A DNA stretch of 22,027 bases, taken from positions 1 through 22,027 of the forward strand of contig CAJTSO010000009.1 of NCBI GenBank assembly GCA_910579115.1, in the 5' to 3' direction. Source of the stretch: an uncultured Selenomonadaceae bacterium. Its GTDB lineage: Bacteria; Bacillota; Negativicutes; Selenomonadales; Selenomonadaceae. A program made the translations under genes and the position numbers. The notes under the pieces were generated by a model. The model saw only the letters and a list, made by a program, of their open reading frames with translations. It had not been told where the DNA came from and did no database searches. Below are positions 1 through 8,000 of this stretch, in pieces; position 1 is the stretch's first letter, and each line of letters begins with the position of its first letter.

Positions 1-204
1 GGGCGCTTTGAGGCCAGATATATCAAGGGGCGGAACGAGGAAGGCCGTACTGTCTACGGTTACTGCTACGGCAGGACGCTGGAGGAGGCGGCTCGAAAGC
101 GGGAAGAGGCCCTCCGGCGGGAAACCGCCATCAAAAAGCTCACCCGCCAACAGAAGGAACAGCTCATCAGCCAAAGCCCGCCGCCATTGACAGGGGCAAG
201 CTAA
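1..204 (+). pseudogene. Tyrosine-recombinase N-terminal (arm-binding) domain fragment, 5' end outside window
   Basis: Frame 1 is open from the first base to a TAA at 202-204 and reads GRFEARYIKGRNEEGRTVYG followed by YCYGRTLEEA. This is the pattern of the AP2-like arm-DNA-binding domain at the N-terminus of Tn916/phage-type integrases in Firmicutes: a W/FEARYIKGR strand, a YGYCYG turn, then a charged helix. In a complete integrase the core-binding and catalytic domains would follow for about 300 residues. Here the frame stops about 30 residues after the domain, so only a stub remains and no R-H-R-Y catalytic residues are present. It may be an integrase relic or the end of a short standalone protein, since the start lies outside the window. 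A perfect promoter for greA overlaps its last codons. Confidence 0.5.
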
Positions 205-215
205 AACGATATAAT
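187..215 (+). promoter_or_regulatory. Perfect-consensus sigma-70 promoter for greA-lysS
   Basis: TTGACA at 187-192, exactly 17 nt, then TATAAT at 210-215. Both hexamers match the housekeeping consensus completely. Transcription should begin near 222, giving a leader of about 87 nt before the greA ATG. The -35 box lies inside the last codons of the recombinase fragment. Confidence 0.85.
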
Positions 216-230
216 ACCGAAATGGATATT

Positions 231-264
231 CAGGCGCACCGGATAATCTGAGTGCGCCTGTTAT
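231..264 (+). terminator. Hairpin in greA leader, possible attenuator or intrinsic terminator
   Basis: CAGGCGCAC (231-239) pairs perfectly with GTGCGCCTG (252-260) across a 12-nt loop and is followed by TTATTTAG. Because it lies downstream of the 187-215 promoter it is inside the predicted greA transcript, so it could attenuate greA. It could also be the old terminator of the upstream fragment. The T-run is interrupted, so termination may be partial. Confidence 0.55.
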
Positions 265-308
265 TTAGCCGTAAATTAAACAGGAACATAGTAAGGGAGC
301 ATACCAAC

Positions 309-785
309 ATGGCGGAACAGAAGATAATCCTCACGGAGGAAGGCCTCAAAAAACTGGAGGAACGCCACGAATACCTGGTGAGCGTAAAGCGCCGGGAAGT
401 AGCCGAGCGGCTGAAGGAAGCCATCGCCCTGGGCGACCTTTCGGAAAACTCCGAATACGATGACGCAAAGAACGAGCAGTCGGCGGTGGAGACGGAAATC
501 CTCGACCTGCAAGCAAAGATCCGCAATGCGGAAATCATCAAAAAGGATGACAGCAAAAAGAACGTCGTCCACATGGGCGACACGGTGATAATCAAGGATC
601 TGGAATTCGGCGACGAGCTGGAATACACTCTGGTAGGCTCCACGGAAGCCGACCCCACCGAAATGAAAATTTCCAACGAGTCCCCCGTGGGCAGCGCCAT
701 CCTTGGCCAAAAAAGCGGCAAGACCGTAGAGGTCAATGCCCCCGCCGGCATCCTGAAGTACAAGATCTTGAAAATAAAGCAGTAA
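309..785 (+). CDS. greA: Transcription elongation factor GreA
   Basis: 158 aa, the standard GreA length. GreA enters the RNA polymerase secondary channel and stimulates cleavage of backtracked RNA. Residues 1 to about 75 form the antiparallel coiled coil, with the tip motif GDLSENSEYDDAK at 42-54. D43 and E46 are the acidic pair that positions Mg2+ in the active site. The C-terminal FKBP-like domain includes the family signature SPVGSAILGQKSGKTVEV. I chose ATG 309, preceded by AAGGGAG at 293-299. An in-frame GTG at 252 would add 19 residues not seen in the family and overlaps the leader hairpin. The gene is followed without a gap by lysS, the usual Firmicutes greA-lysS pair. Confidence 0.96.
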   Translation: MAEQKIILTEEGLKKLEERHEYLVSVKRREVAERLKEAIALGDLSENSEYDDAKNEQSAVETEILDLQAKIRNAEIIKKDDSKKNVVHMGDTVIIKDLEFGDELEYTLVGSTEADPTEMKISNESPVGSAILGQKSGKTVEVNAPAGILKYKILKIKQ

Positions 786-803
786 TTGGAACAGGTGAAA
801 AAA

Positions 804-2345
804 TTGGCAGAAGAAAAGACAAAATCCCCCGCCCTCAGCGAGCTGCTGCAGGTTCGCCGGGACAAGCTGAAATCATTTGAGGATATGGGCGTAGCCCCCT
901 TCGGCCACCGCTTTGAGGTTTCCCACAGCAGCGCTCAGGTAAAGGAAAACTTTGACCAGCTGGACTTTGAAGCCAACGGAGAAAACGCTCCCTCCGTCAC
1001 CGCCGCCGGCCGCCTTATGGCCGTCCGGGGCCACGGCAAGGCCGCTTTTGCCGAGCTTATGGATCTGGCCGGAAAAATCCAGATCTACTTCCGCAAGGAC
1101 GTGCTGGGGGAAGAAAAATACGCCCAGTTTAAGCTGCTGGACATCGGCGACATCATCGGCCTCAAAGGGCAGGCCTTCCGGACGAAGAGCGGCGAAATCA
1201 CCCTCCGGATCCTGGACTTTGACCTTCTGTCCAAATCCCTGCGCCCCCTGCCGGAAAAATACCACGGCATCACCGACAAGGAAGCCCGCTACCGCCAGCG
1301 CTACCTTGACCTCATCATGAACCCGGAGGTCCGCGGCACCTTCATCAAGCGCACCCGCATCATCAGCGCCATCCGGGAGTACCTTGACAACCGGGACTTC
1401 CTGGAGGTGGAAACCCCCGTCATGAGCAATATTGCCGGCGGCGCCGCGGCCAAGCCCTTTATCACCTACCACAACGCCCTCAACATCAGCCTCTACCTCC
1501 GTATCGCCACCGAGCTGAACCTGAAGCGCCTCGTCATCGGCGGACTGGACAGGGTATACGAAATCGGCCGGGTCTTCCGCAACGAAGGCATCGACAACCG
1601 GCACAACCCGGAATTTACCTCCATTGAAATATATCAAGCCTACGCCGATTACACCGACCTGATGGAAATCACCAGGGGCATTGTCTGCTACGCCGCCGAA
1701 AAGGTGCTGGGCAGCACAAAAATAACTTATCAGGGCGTGGATATTGACCTGGCCAACGTCAAAACCATCTCCATGAACGACGCGGTCAGGGAAGCTACCG
1801 GCCTCGACTTCATGGCCTGCCAGACGGTGGAAGAAGCCCGGGCCCTGGCCGACAAAGCAGGGATCCCCTACGAAGAGCGCCACGGCAAAGGCGGCATCCT
1901 CAACGCGGCCTTTGAAGAAAAAGTCGAAAGCACCCTTATCCAGCCCACCTTCATCACCGGCCATCCCACAGAAATCTCCCCCCTGGCCAAGCGCAACCCC
2001 CAGAACCCGGAGATCACTGACCGCTTTGAATTCTTCATCTACGGCCGGGAGCTGGCCAACGGCTTCACCGAGCTGAACGACCCCATCGACCAGCTTCAGC
2101 GCTTTGAAGATCAGGCCGCCCAGCGGGAAAAGGGGGATGACGAAGCCCACATGATGGACCGGGACTACATCACTGCCATGGAATACGGCCTTCCCCCCAC
2201 GGGAGGTCTAGGCATCGGCATCGACCGTCTGGTCATGCTCCTTACCGACGAACCCTCCATCCGGGACGTCCTGCTCTTCCCCCATATGCGCCCCGAAGCC
2301 GCCGCAACCGCAGAAACCGCCGGAGCCGAAGAGAAGGAAAATTGA
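804..2345 (+). CDS. lysS: Lysyl-tRNA synthetase, class II
   Basis: About 513 aa, the usual LysRS length; it charges tRNA-Lys in the cytoplasm. The N-terminal OB-fold anticodon-binding domain spans about residues 55-155. It is followed by the class II catalytic core with GGAAAKPFITYHNAL, motif 2 (FRNEG at 258-262, then RHNPEFTSIEIY) and motif 3 (GLGIGIDRLVMLL from residue 468). The frame opens with a TTG at 786 immediately after the greA stop, but that codon has no ribosome binding site. A second TTG at 804 has AGGTG six bases upstream and gives MAEEKTKSPALSELLQVRRD, which resembles other LysRS N-termini, so I prefer it. No ATG is available. A TTG start on an essential synthetase, overlapping the end of greA, suggests translational coupling. 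Confidence 0.96.
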   Translation: MAEEKTKSPALSELLQVRRDKLKSFEDMGVAPFGHRFEVSHSSAQVKENFDQLDFEANGENAPSVTAAGRLMAVRGHGKAAFAELMDLAGKIQIYFRKDVLGEEKYAQFKLLDIGDIIGLKGQAFRTKSGEITLRILDFDLLSKSLRPLPEKYHGITDKEARYRQRYLDLIMNPEVRGTFIKRTRIISAIREYLDNRDFLEVETPVMSNIAGGAAAKPFITYHNALNISLYLRIATELNLKRLVIGGLDRVYEIGRVFRNEGIDNRHNPEFTSIEIYQAYADYTDLMEITRGIVCYAAEKVLGSTKITYQGVDIDLANVKTISMNDAVREATGLDFMACQTVEEARALADKAGIPYEERHGKGGILNAAFEEKVESTLIQPTFITGHPTEISPLAKRNPQNPEITDRFEFFIYGRELANGFTELNDPIDQLQRFEDQAAQREKGDDEAHMMDRDYITAMEYGLPPTGGLGIGIDRLVMLLTDEPSIRDVLLFPHMRPEAAATAETAGAEEKEN

Positions 2346-2450
2346 TCTTCCGCCTTCTTCTCCCTCGGAGACCCGCGGAGAAATGCCTCCGCTGGCAAGT
2401 CTCCCTGACCGGCTCTCCGGCTGAAATTATACTTATACGCTAAACTGCAA

Positions 2451-2499
2451 AAGCTCCCCGCCGGCCAGGCTATCGCCCGACCAGTGGGGAGCTTATTAT
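2451..2499 (+). terminator. Terminator of greA-lysS operon
   Basis: AAGCTCCCC (2451-2459) pairs with GGGGAGCTT (2486-2494) around a GC-rich loop, followed by ATTATTTC. It lies about 105 nt after the lysS stop and is the first stable hairpin there. Confidence 0.6.
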
Positions 2500-2503
2500 T
2501 TCA

Positions 2504-2745
2504 CCCTCTCAGTCAGTCCTGACGGACTGCCAGCTCTTACAAACTACTAAGCTCTGCCATCGTCTTGCGACTCAGCAATCGCTAAGTAGTTTGCATGGCT
2601 CGCACTAAAAGCCGCTTTCAGCGGTTTAAGTGCTCACGCCAACCCAAAGGGAGAGCTAAAGGGATTCTTTCTTGCCTCTCCCTTTGGGAGAGGTGGCACA
2701 TCGTCAGATGTGCCGGAGAGGGCTCTGGCCTCCCCTAAAGGGGAG
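2504..2745. repeat. Composite palindromic repeat region (GAGAGGG-type units)
   Basis: This fills most of the 415-nt gene-free gap after lysS. On the right, CCTCTCCC-TTT-GGGAGAGG (2675-2693) is followed by GGCACATC-GTCA-GATGTGCC (2695-2714) and GGAGAGGG. On the left, an opposite-facing unit has CCCTCTC (2504-2510) and CAGTCC-TGAC-GGACTG (2514-2529). Its loop is the complement of GTCA, and the scaffold is shared although the stem bases differ. Between them are a 12/13 inverted repeat (2540-2552 with 2581-2593) and a hairpin (2603-2615 with 2621-2632). CTCCCC-TAAA-GGGGAG (2730-2745) abuts the next gene. I see no coding potential. Repeats of this general shape are dispersed in gut Firmicutes genomes, from memory only. 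Confidence 0.6.
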
Positions 2746-2760
2746 CCTATGGTTCGCAAC

Positions 2761-3801
2761 TTATTCTTCCTGGGCCTGAGTCTCTGGCTCCTTATCTTCC
2801 TTGCCCTTATTTTCCTTTGCCTCAGCCTCCGCCCGGCGCTTTGCCTCCAGCTCGGCTGCCCTGGCGGCCGCCTCCGGCGCGTTCAGGCCGTAGAGGATCG
2901 TGTCCTCCTTCGTCTGGATGTACAGCTCCGTTCCCTCCGGCAGGTTTACGTTCCGGCCCTTTACGAAGGCGGCTCCCACTACGCCGATAGGCCCCAGCAC
3001 CGCTATACCCGCAATACCGGCCCCGGCCGCCATGGCGTAGCTCTCCATTCTCTCCTCTGCCTCTGTGCCGATAACCGTCTTAACCTCGGTACTGTCCATG
3101 GCCCTGATTGACTCAAAATCAACCTCTACCACCGCGTCCCGGCCGAAGTTTTTCGCCGTCCTGACCTTCGTCACCCGGCCGGTGCCAGGGGCCCCTTTGG
3201 CAACGATCAGCATACCGTCCACAAATACGTCCTCGGCGGCCTTGAACTCAATGATATCGTCCACCTTGACGTTCTTGGCGTTGACAGGGCTCACCAGGGC
3301 AACGCGGATCAGGGTGGCGGCGGGAACTACGTACTGGGTAAGGGGCAGCGGGTCAGCCCCGTAGGCGTAGCCCGCCAGCTTGTCGATCCGCCGGCCGAAA
3401 GCCCCCTCCTCGGTTTTGCCCACGATATTCATCTCCAGGGCCGTTATCCGCTTCTGGATGGACTCCATGGAAACCTGATCATTGAACCGGTACTCTACCG
3501 CGTTTACCTGCGTGAGCAGGGAAGGCCCGTTATCATTGCTGAAAATCATCTGATACAGCTTTTCCACTCTTTCCGCCACGGAATTATTGGGCCTGGTGGC
3601 ATCGTAGGCCGTCTCCAGCCGGTTTACCCTGTCCATCAGCGCGCCGGACTGCCCGCTGCCGTAGGTGGCCGTCTCGATAACCGTCAGCTTGTCCTGCATG
3701 CTGACCGGCGCCTCCGCAAAGGCAGACAGGGCGGAACCGGCCCAGATAGCGGCGCTGGCAAACAGCGCGCAGGCTTTTCGCAGAGCTTTCTTCTTCATCA
3801 T
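2761..3801 (-). CDS. Exported repeat protein with C-terminal Ala/Glu/Lys tail, unknown function
   Basis: 346 aa. The N-terminus is a classical signal peptide (MMKKKALRK, a hydrophobic core, then SAFA before EAP at about residue 29). The N-terminal third carries imperfect repeats of about 25-30 residues built on YG-x-G-x4-GAL-x2-RV-x2-LE, for example YGSGQSGALMDRVNRLE and a later GKTEEGAFGRRIDKLAGYAYG; the RV-x2-L spacing suggests short helices or coiled coil. A beta-rich middle domain follows, then a Gly/Ala-rich segment (AGAGIAGIAVLGPIGVVGAAF) that could contact a membrane, and finally a highly charged A/E/K tail. The start ATG has GGAGG eight bases upstream. It stands alone, divergent from tRNA-Pro. 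It is probably periplasmic or cell-envelope associated. I do not recognise a characterised family. Confidence 0.85.
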   Translation of the reverse strand: MMKKKALRKACALFASAAIWAGSALSAFAEAPVSMQDKLTVIETATYGSGQSGALMDRVNRLETAYDATRPNNSVAERVEKLYQMIFSNDNGPSLLTQVNAVEYRFNDQVSMESIQKRITALEMNIVGKTEEGAFGRRIDKLAGYAYGADPLPLTQYVVPAATLIRVALVSPVNAKNVKVDDIIEFKAAEDVFVDGMLIVAKGAPGTGRVTKVRTAKNFGRDAVVEVDFESIRAMDSTEVKTVIGTEAEERMESYAMAAGAGIAGIAVLGPIGVVGAAFVKGRNVNLPEGTELYIQTKEDTILYGLNAPEAAARAAELEAKRRAEAEAKENKGKEDKEPETQAQEE

Positions 3802-3966
3802 ATCTTATACCTCCGAATCCTGTTTTCCTTCAGTGACGCATTCCAAATCAAGGCTGTATCCGCGGCTCTACTGACCGCCCGCGCACAACCCTGATTTTTC
3901 TATTCTTCATCATCCGCTTTTTTCCTGCAAATCTCCCAAAATTTAACAGGTTTTTAATATTTTTCC

Positions 3967-3995
3967 TTTACATTTACCGGCAAATATAGTAATAT
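3967..3995 (+). promoter_or_regulatory. Promoter of tRNA-Pro
   Basis: TTTACA at 3967-3972, 17 nt, TAATAT at 3990-3995. The -10 box ends 11 nt before the mature tRNA 5' end at 4007. Confidence 0.65.
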
Positions 3996-4006
3996 ATCTG
4001 TGTTGT

Positions 4007-4083
4007 CGGGGCGTAGCCCAGTTTGGTAGAGCGCTTCCTTGGGGTGGAAGAGGTCGTGGGTTCAAATCCCGTCGCTCCGACCA
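4007..4083 (+). tRNA. tRNA-Pro, anticodon GGG
   Basis: 77 nt with encoded CCA. The acceptor stem pairs CGGGGCG with CGCTCCG (one G-T pair), followed by discriminator A and CCA. The D arm is GCCCAGTTTGGTAGAGC. The anticodon stem CTTCC/GGAAG encloses loop TTGGGGT, so the anticodon is GGG at 4041-4043. The T arm contains GGTTCAAATCC. The tRNA reads toward the island, and the hairpin just downstream is the sequence duplicated at the far end of the island. Confidence 0.97.
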
Positions 4084-4093
4084 TTTTTTCTTG

Positions 4094-4130
4094 GAAAAGT
4101 TAAGAGCATCCAGCAATCGCCGGATGCTCT
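4094..4130 (+). repeat. 37-bp direct repeat, left copy (with tRNA-Pro terminator)
   Basis: It begins GAAAAGTTAAGAGCATCC and ends GGATGCTCT, identical over 37 bases to 13744-13780; the copies are 9,650 bp apart. The flanks differ at both ends. The repeat contains a hairpin, AGAGCATCC (4103-4111) with GGATGCTCT (4122-4130), followed by CTTTTTA: a good intrinsic terminator for tRNA-Pro. It is a candidate attL. Confidence 0.9.
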
Positions 4131-4136
4131 CTTTTT

Positions 4137-4278
4137 ATGCCCAAATGAAACCCACCTCTGCGCCCGTCATTGAGGCTGGTTACCTCTACCGGCATGATAA
4201 GCCGCTCTGTCACCACGCGGCCCTGTCAGCAGAGACATCCGCCAACATTTCCACCTCATCTATAGACATAACGGTATC
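4137..4278. other. Gap between left repeat and the first island gene; possible coding relic
   Basis: On the minus strand one frame is open after an internal stop and reads GRVVTERLIMPVEVTSLNDG before running into the repeat. It has a protein-like composition but no start, no ribosome binding site and no family I can name. It may be the remains of a gene cut by the island end, or chance. Confidence 0.25.
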
Positions 4279-5007
4279 TTACATCCAATACGCCGCGTTT
4301 TTATCCAAAGTTTCCTTTCGTTCCCTCCAGTCAGGCATCAGCGTCGTCAGGAGTCCATAAAAGCGTTTTGAATGATTCGGATGGATAAAATGACAGAATT
4401 CGTGCATCACCACATACTCAATACAGCTTCTTGGGGCCTCCAGCAGCTGCTTATTCAATGTGATAATTCCCTTTTTCGCTATACAGGAGCCCCACCGGGT
4501 CTCCATGTTTCGGATGCGCAGGGCAGGCATTGCTACCCCGTATTTTTGAAATACCGGATAAGTCGCCAAAATAATCTCGCTAAAGACCGCCCGGCAGGAT
4601 TCGTCCAGATAACGGGTGACGATTCTCTGCTTATTGGCAAAATTATCCAGAGATTTTATGCGCAGATACAAATAGATCCCGTCAGAGGCAATCCCTTCCT
4701 GCTCATTCTTCTCCACTTTCAGGCGGACGCTTCGACCCAGCAGGTAGAAAGTCTCTCCGCTGACGTACTGCCTGGGCCGGGGAGCATATTTTGCCAGCTC
4801 CAGAAACTTTCCCTGAGCCGAGCGGATATATCTTCCCTTGCTCGCCACAAAATCGTCAACTTTTTCCACTGGAACATCAGGACTGGCCGAAACATAAACT
4901 TTGCAGTCTTTATGTATTCGCAAATTAAGATTTTTCACCGGTTTTTCTTCCAGCACATAGCGGATTGCGCCGTCTTCGTACAGAACTGTTCTTTCCTGTG
5001 CCATCAC
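4279..5007 (-). CDS. YgjP-like (M48/DUF45) zinc metallopeptidase domain protein
   Basis: 242 aa. The catalytic signature HEFCHFIHPNH at 202-212 supplies HExxH (H202, E203, H206) and a downstream histidine at 212. It is preceded by TRWGSC (170-175), a hallmark of the YgjP/DUF45 family. Family members are intracellular putative metalloproteases and frequently sit beside hsdR. Its substrate in restriction loci is not established; a role in handling HsdR or the complex is only inference. The start is GTG at 5007, with GGAGG eight bases upstream, or ATG at 5004. It begins two bases after the hsdR stop and is the last gene of the operon. Confidence 0.88.
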   Translation of the reverse strand: MMAQERTVLYEDGAIRYVLEEKPVKNLNLRIHKDCKVYVSASPDVPVEKVDDFVASKGRYIRSAQGKFLELAKYAPRPRQYVSGETFYLLGRSVRLKVEKNEQEGIASDGIYLYLRIKSLDNFANKQRIVTRYLDESCRAVFSEIILATYPVFQKYGVAMPALRIRNMETRWGSCIAKKGIITLNKQLLEAPRSCIEYVVMHEFCHFIHPNHSKRFYGLLTTLMPDWRERKETLDKNAAYWM

Positions 5008-5009
5008 CG

Positions 5010-8000
5010 TTAAAACCTCCGGAGCGCCACTGTTTTCACATTTTCAATAATCTTATCAATGGTGTCAAAGGACAGCTTCAAGCCTCGTTCCGTCTCATAC
5101 TCATAGAAAAGATCGTCGATATCCTGTGAAATGCGGTCATGAATCGTCTTATTATTTGTCCAGTCCACCTGACTGTGACGGGCCACGATTTTTGTTATTT
5201 CTTCCGCCATTTCCGCCGCAAAGTCCGGGGAGACCGCAGCCTCCTGCTCCGCGTCAAGCACTGCCGACAGAACGCCGTAAAACGCCTGAGCGTGGACGTT
5301 GTTCCTGATGGATTCCGGGTAAGTCACGGTGCTTCTTCCTGCGTGATAGTCCTCCATGATAGCCCGCAGCTTCGCCAGATACTCCGCCTCGGAAATCACC
5401 TTCTCCCGGTACTGGTCCAGAGCCTCCTTTATCCGCTTGGAGAAGCTGTCATAATACGCCGGATTCTCCTGAAATTTTTCGCTGATACTGCGGGTCAGCT
5501 TACTGGCAATGGCATCCGCTTTTGCCCGCAAAGACCCTAATTTCTCCAACTCCTGTTCAAAATCATCCTTGTTCAGAATGTCAATGGGGCTTGTAATCTG
5601 CTTCAACCCGGCCACCGATAGATGCGTGTCCAGCAGATTCTGCATCAGCGGTTCATATTCCCGGTTGTCGATGGCATCGCAATAGCGAATCTTTACACTG
5701 CGCCGCGCCTTGGAAAAAAAGATAAAAGTATCCCGATAACGCTTCAATTCATCTTTGGGAATTGATCCATAGGCCTGCTCTGCATTCAGCACCAGATTTA
5801 ATGCCCTGCCAAAAGCGCAGAGGAAATTGTAAAAATTTTCCCGCTTCTCTTTATCGGCAAGGAACGACTCGACTTCTTCGGTATCATGGGAGTTTTTCAG
5901 GATTTCAAAAAGTTCCGTCAAGCGGGTGTAGGCTTCTCGCAAGCCAGCCACCGAGGACATGACGTCCACCGCCACCCCTTTCAAATCTCCCCCGTCAAAA
6001 TTCTCCAGCCCCGCGCCGCTGTACAGATCCATGGCCGTATCCAAATTTTCAATCAGGCCGCGGTAATCCACGATCAGGCCGTAGTCCTTCCCTTCATGCA
6101 GGCGGTTGGTGCGGGCAATAGCCTGGAGCAGGCCATGCTCTTTCAACTCTTTGTCGATGTATAGCACCTGGCAGATTGGTGCGTCAAAGCCGGTAAGCAG
6201 TTTGCTGCACACGATGAGAATATCAATATCTCCGGCGCAGAACTGATTCTTCATTGCCTCTTCATAGGCGTCGGCATCCCCATAGCGGGTCATCATTTTC
6301 TTCCAATAGGCAAGCACCTTACCGTCAGCGCCTTCGTCCATGTCCTCTACCCCTTCCCGCAGATCGGGCGGGGAAATCACCACGGCGCAGTCCAGATCGC
6401 CGAACTGTTCAAAGCACTCCAGATAGCGGACTGCATCCCGCTTGTAGTTGGTGGCCAGCATGGCCTTAAAGCCGGTGTTTTGATACCCTTCAACGAAATG
6501 CTGATTTATATCCAGAGCAATTCGCTTGATCCGGGCGTCGGTAGAGGTAAGGCGGCGGATACTGCTCCATTTTCGGGACAAGTCCTCCCGCTGCAGCTCG
6601 GTGAGCCGCCTGGTGGTCTGTTGGAACCAAAGGTCAATATTTTCCTCGTCTACCCGCTGCTCCACAAAACGGCCCTCATAAATGAGCGGCACAATGGCCC
6701 CGTCCTCGACCCCATCCCTGATCGTGTACTTATGAATCAGCCCGCCGAATTTTGCCATGGTGTTCTTCTCTTTTTTCATCAGGGGCGTTCCGGTGAAACC
6801 GATATAGCAGGCATTGGGGAACACTGTCCGCATTTTTGTAGCCAGCAGACCGTAGTTGGAGCGGTGGCTCTCATCCACCAACAGAAACACGTCCCGGGAG
6901 AGATTTTTATGCTCCATTTTCTCAGCAGTGTTGAATTTATTGATAATGGTGGTAATCACATCGGCCTTGCCGCTGTTCAGCAGCTCCACCAGATTCCGCC
7001 CGCTGGAAGCCCGGGCCGGATTGAGGCGGGTATGGGCAAAGGTAGCGGCGATCTGCCGGTCAAGCTCCTTCCGATCCGTGACGATGACGACCTTCGGATT
7101 GCAGTCGGACATTTCCAGCAGAATATATTTGGCCAGCATGACCATGGTCAGACTTTTGCCGCTGCCCTGGGTATGCCAGATAACGCCGCTTTGACGGTTG
7201 CCCTTTTCGTCTGACTGCCGGATAGTTTTGATGATCTCCCTGACGGCGAAATACTGCTGATACCGGCAGATTTTTTTAACGTTGGCATCGAAGAGCACAA
7301 AATACCGTATCAGCTCCAGCGCCCGCTTTTTACTGAACAGGGAGATTAGGCTCCAATCCTGTTCGGTGGGAACGCGGCCGGCCACATATTGGTCCAAGGC
7401 AGCTTGCAAAAAGGCTTCGTCCTGTTCCTTCCACACATTCCAGAATTTCTTGGGCGTTCTGGTTGTGGCATACTTCACAGCGTTTTTATTGGTCGCCAGG
7501 ACGATCTGCGCAAATTTGAACAGTTGAGGAATGTATTCCGACTGCTGGTTGCGGCACATCTGACTTACCGCCTGCTCCACGCTGACCTGAGGAGCCTTGC
7601 ACTCAATGACGGCAAAGGGGATGCCGTTGATGAACAGTACGATGTCCGGCCGGGCGTTATGGAGCTTGTCCCGGCTGTCCACCGCAAATTCCTCGGTAAC
7701 GTGAAACAGGTTATTCTCCGGCCGCTCCCAATCTATATAGTTTAGGTTGAAGCTGAGTGTCTTTCCCTCGCCCACGATTTCCGGATAGCTTTTCCCCAGC
7801 AGCAGCCCGTCATAAACTTTTTCACTGGCTCGCACCAGACCATCGGTAATCGGTTCTTCCAAATCCTCCATGGCCCGCTCGATATTGGCGGCGGAAAACT
7901 CGTTTTCCGCCCCGGCAAAGGCGTAGCGGTTGAGCCGCCGGAGCTGGCCCCGGAGAATATCTTTGAGCAGCACATTGTAGCGGCTCCCCCGCTGGGCCTC

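Noticed and set aside
252..308. GTG start at 252 for GreA
   Set aside because: It would add 19 residues absent from the family and begins inside the leader hairpin; the ATG at 309 has a good ribosome site.
873..2150. A 425-codon minus-strand open frame inside lysS
   Set aside because: It is fully antisense to lysyl-tRNA synthetase, and the long frame comes from GC-rich third positions.
2504..2745. CRISPR array
   Set aside because: The units are inverted rather than direct, only two in number, and not regularly spaced.
6480..7214. Plus-strand frame of 244 codons within hsdR
   Set aside because: It is antisense to intact helicase motifs and has no start signals.
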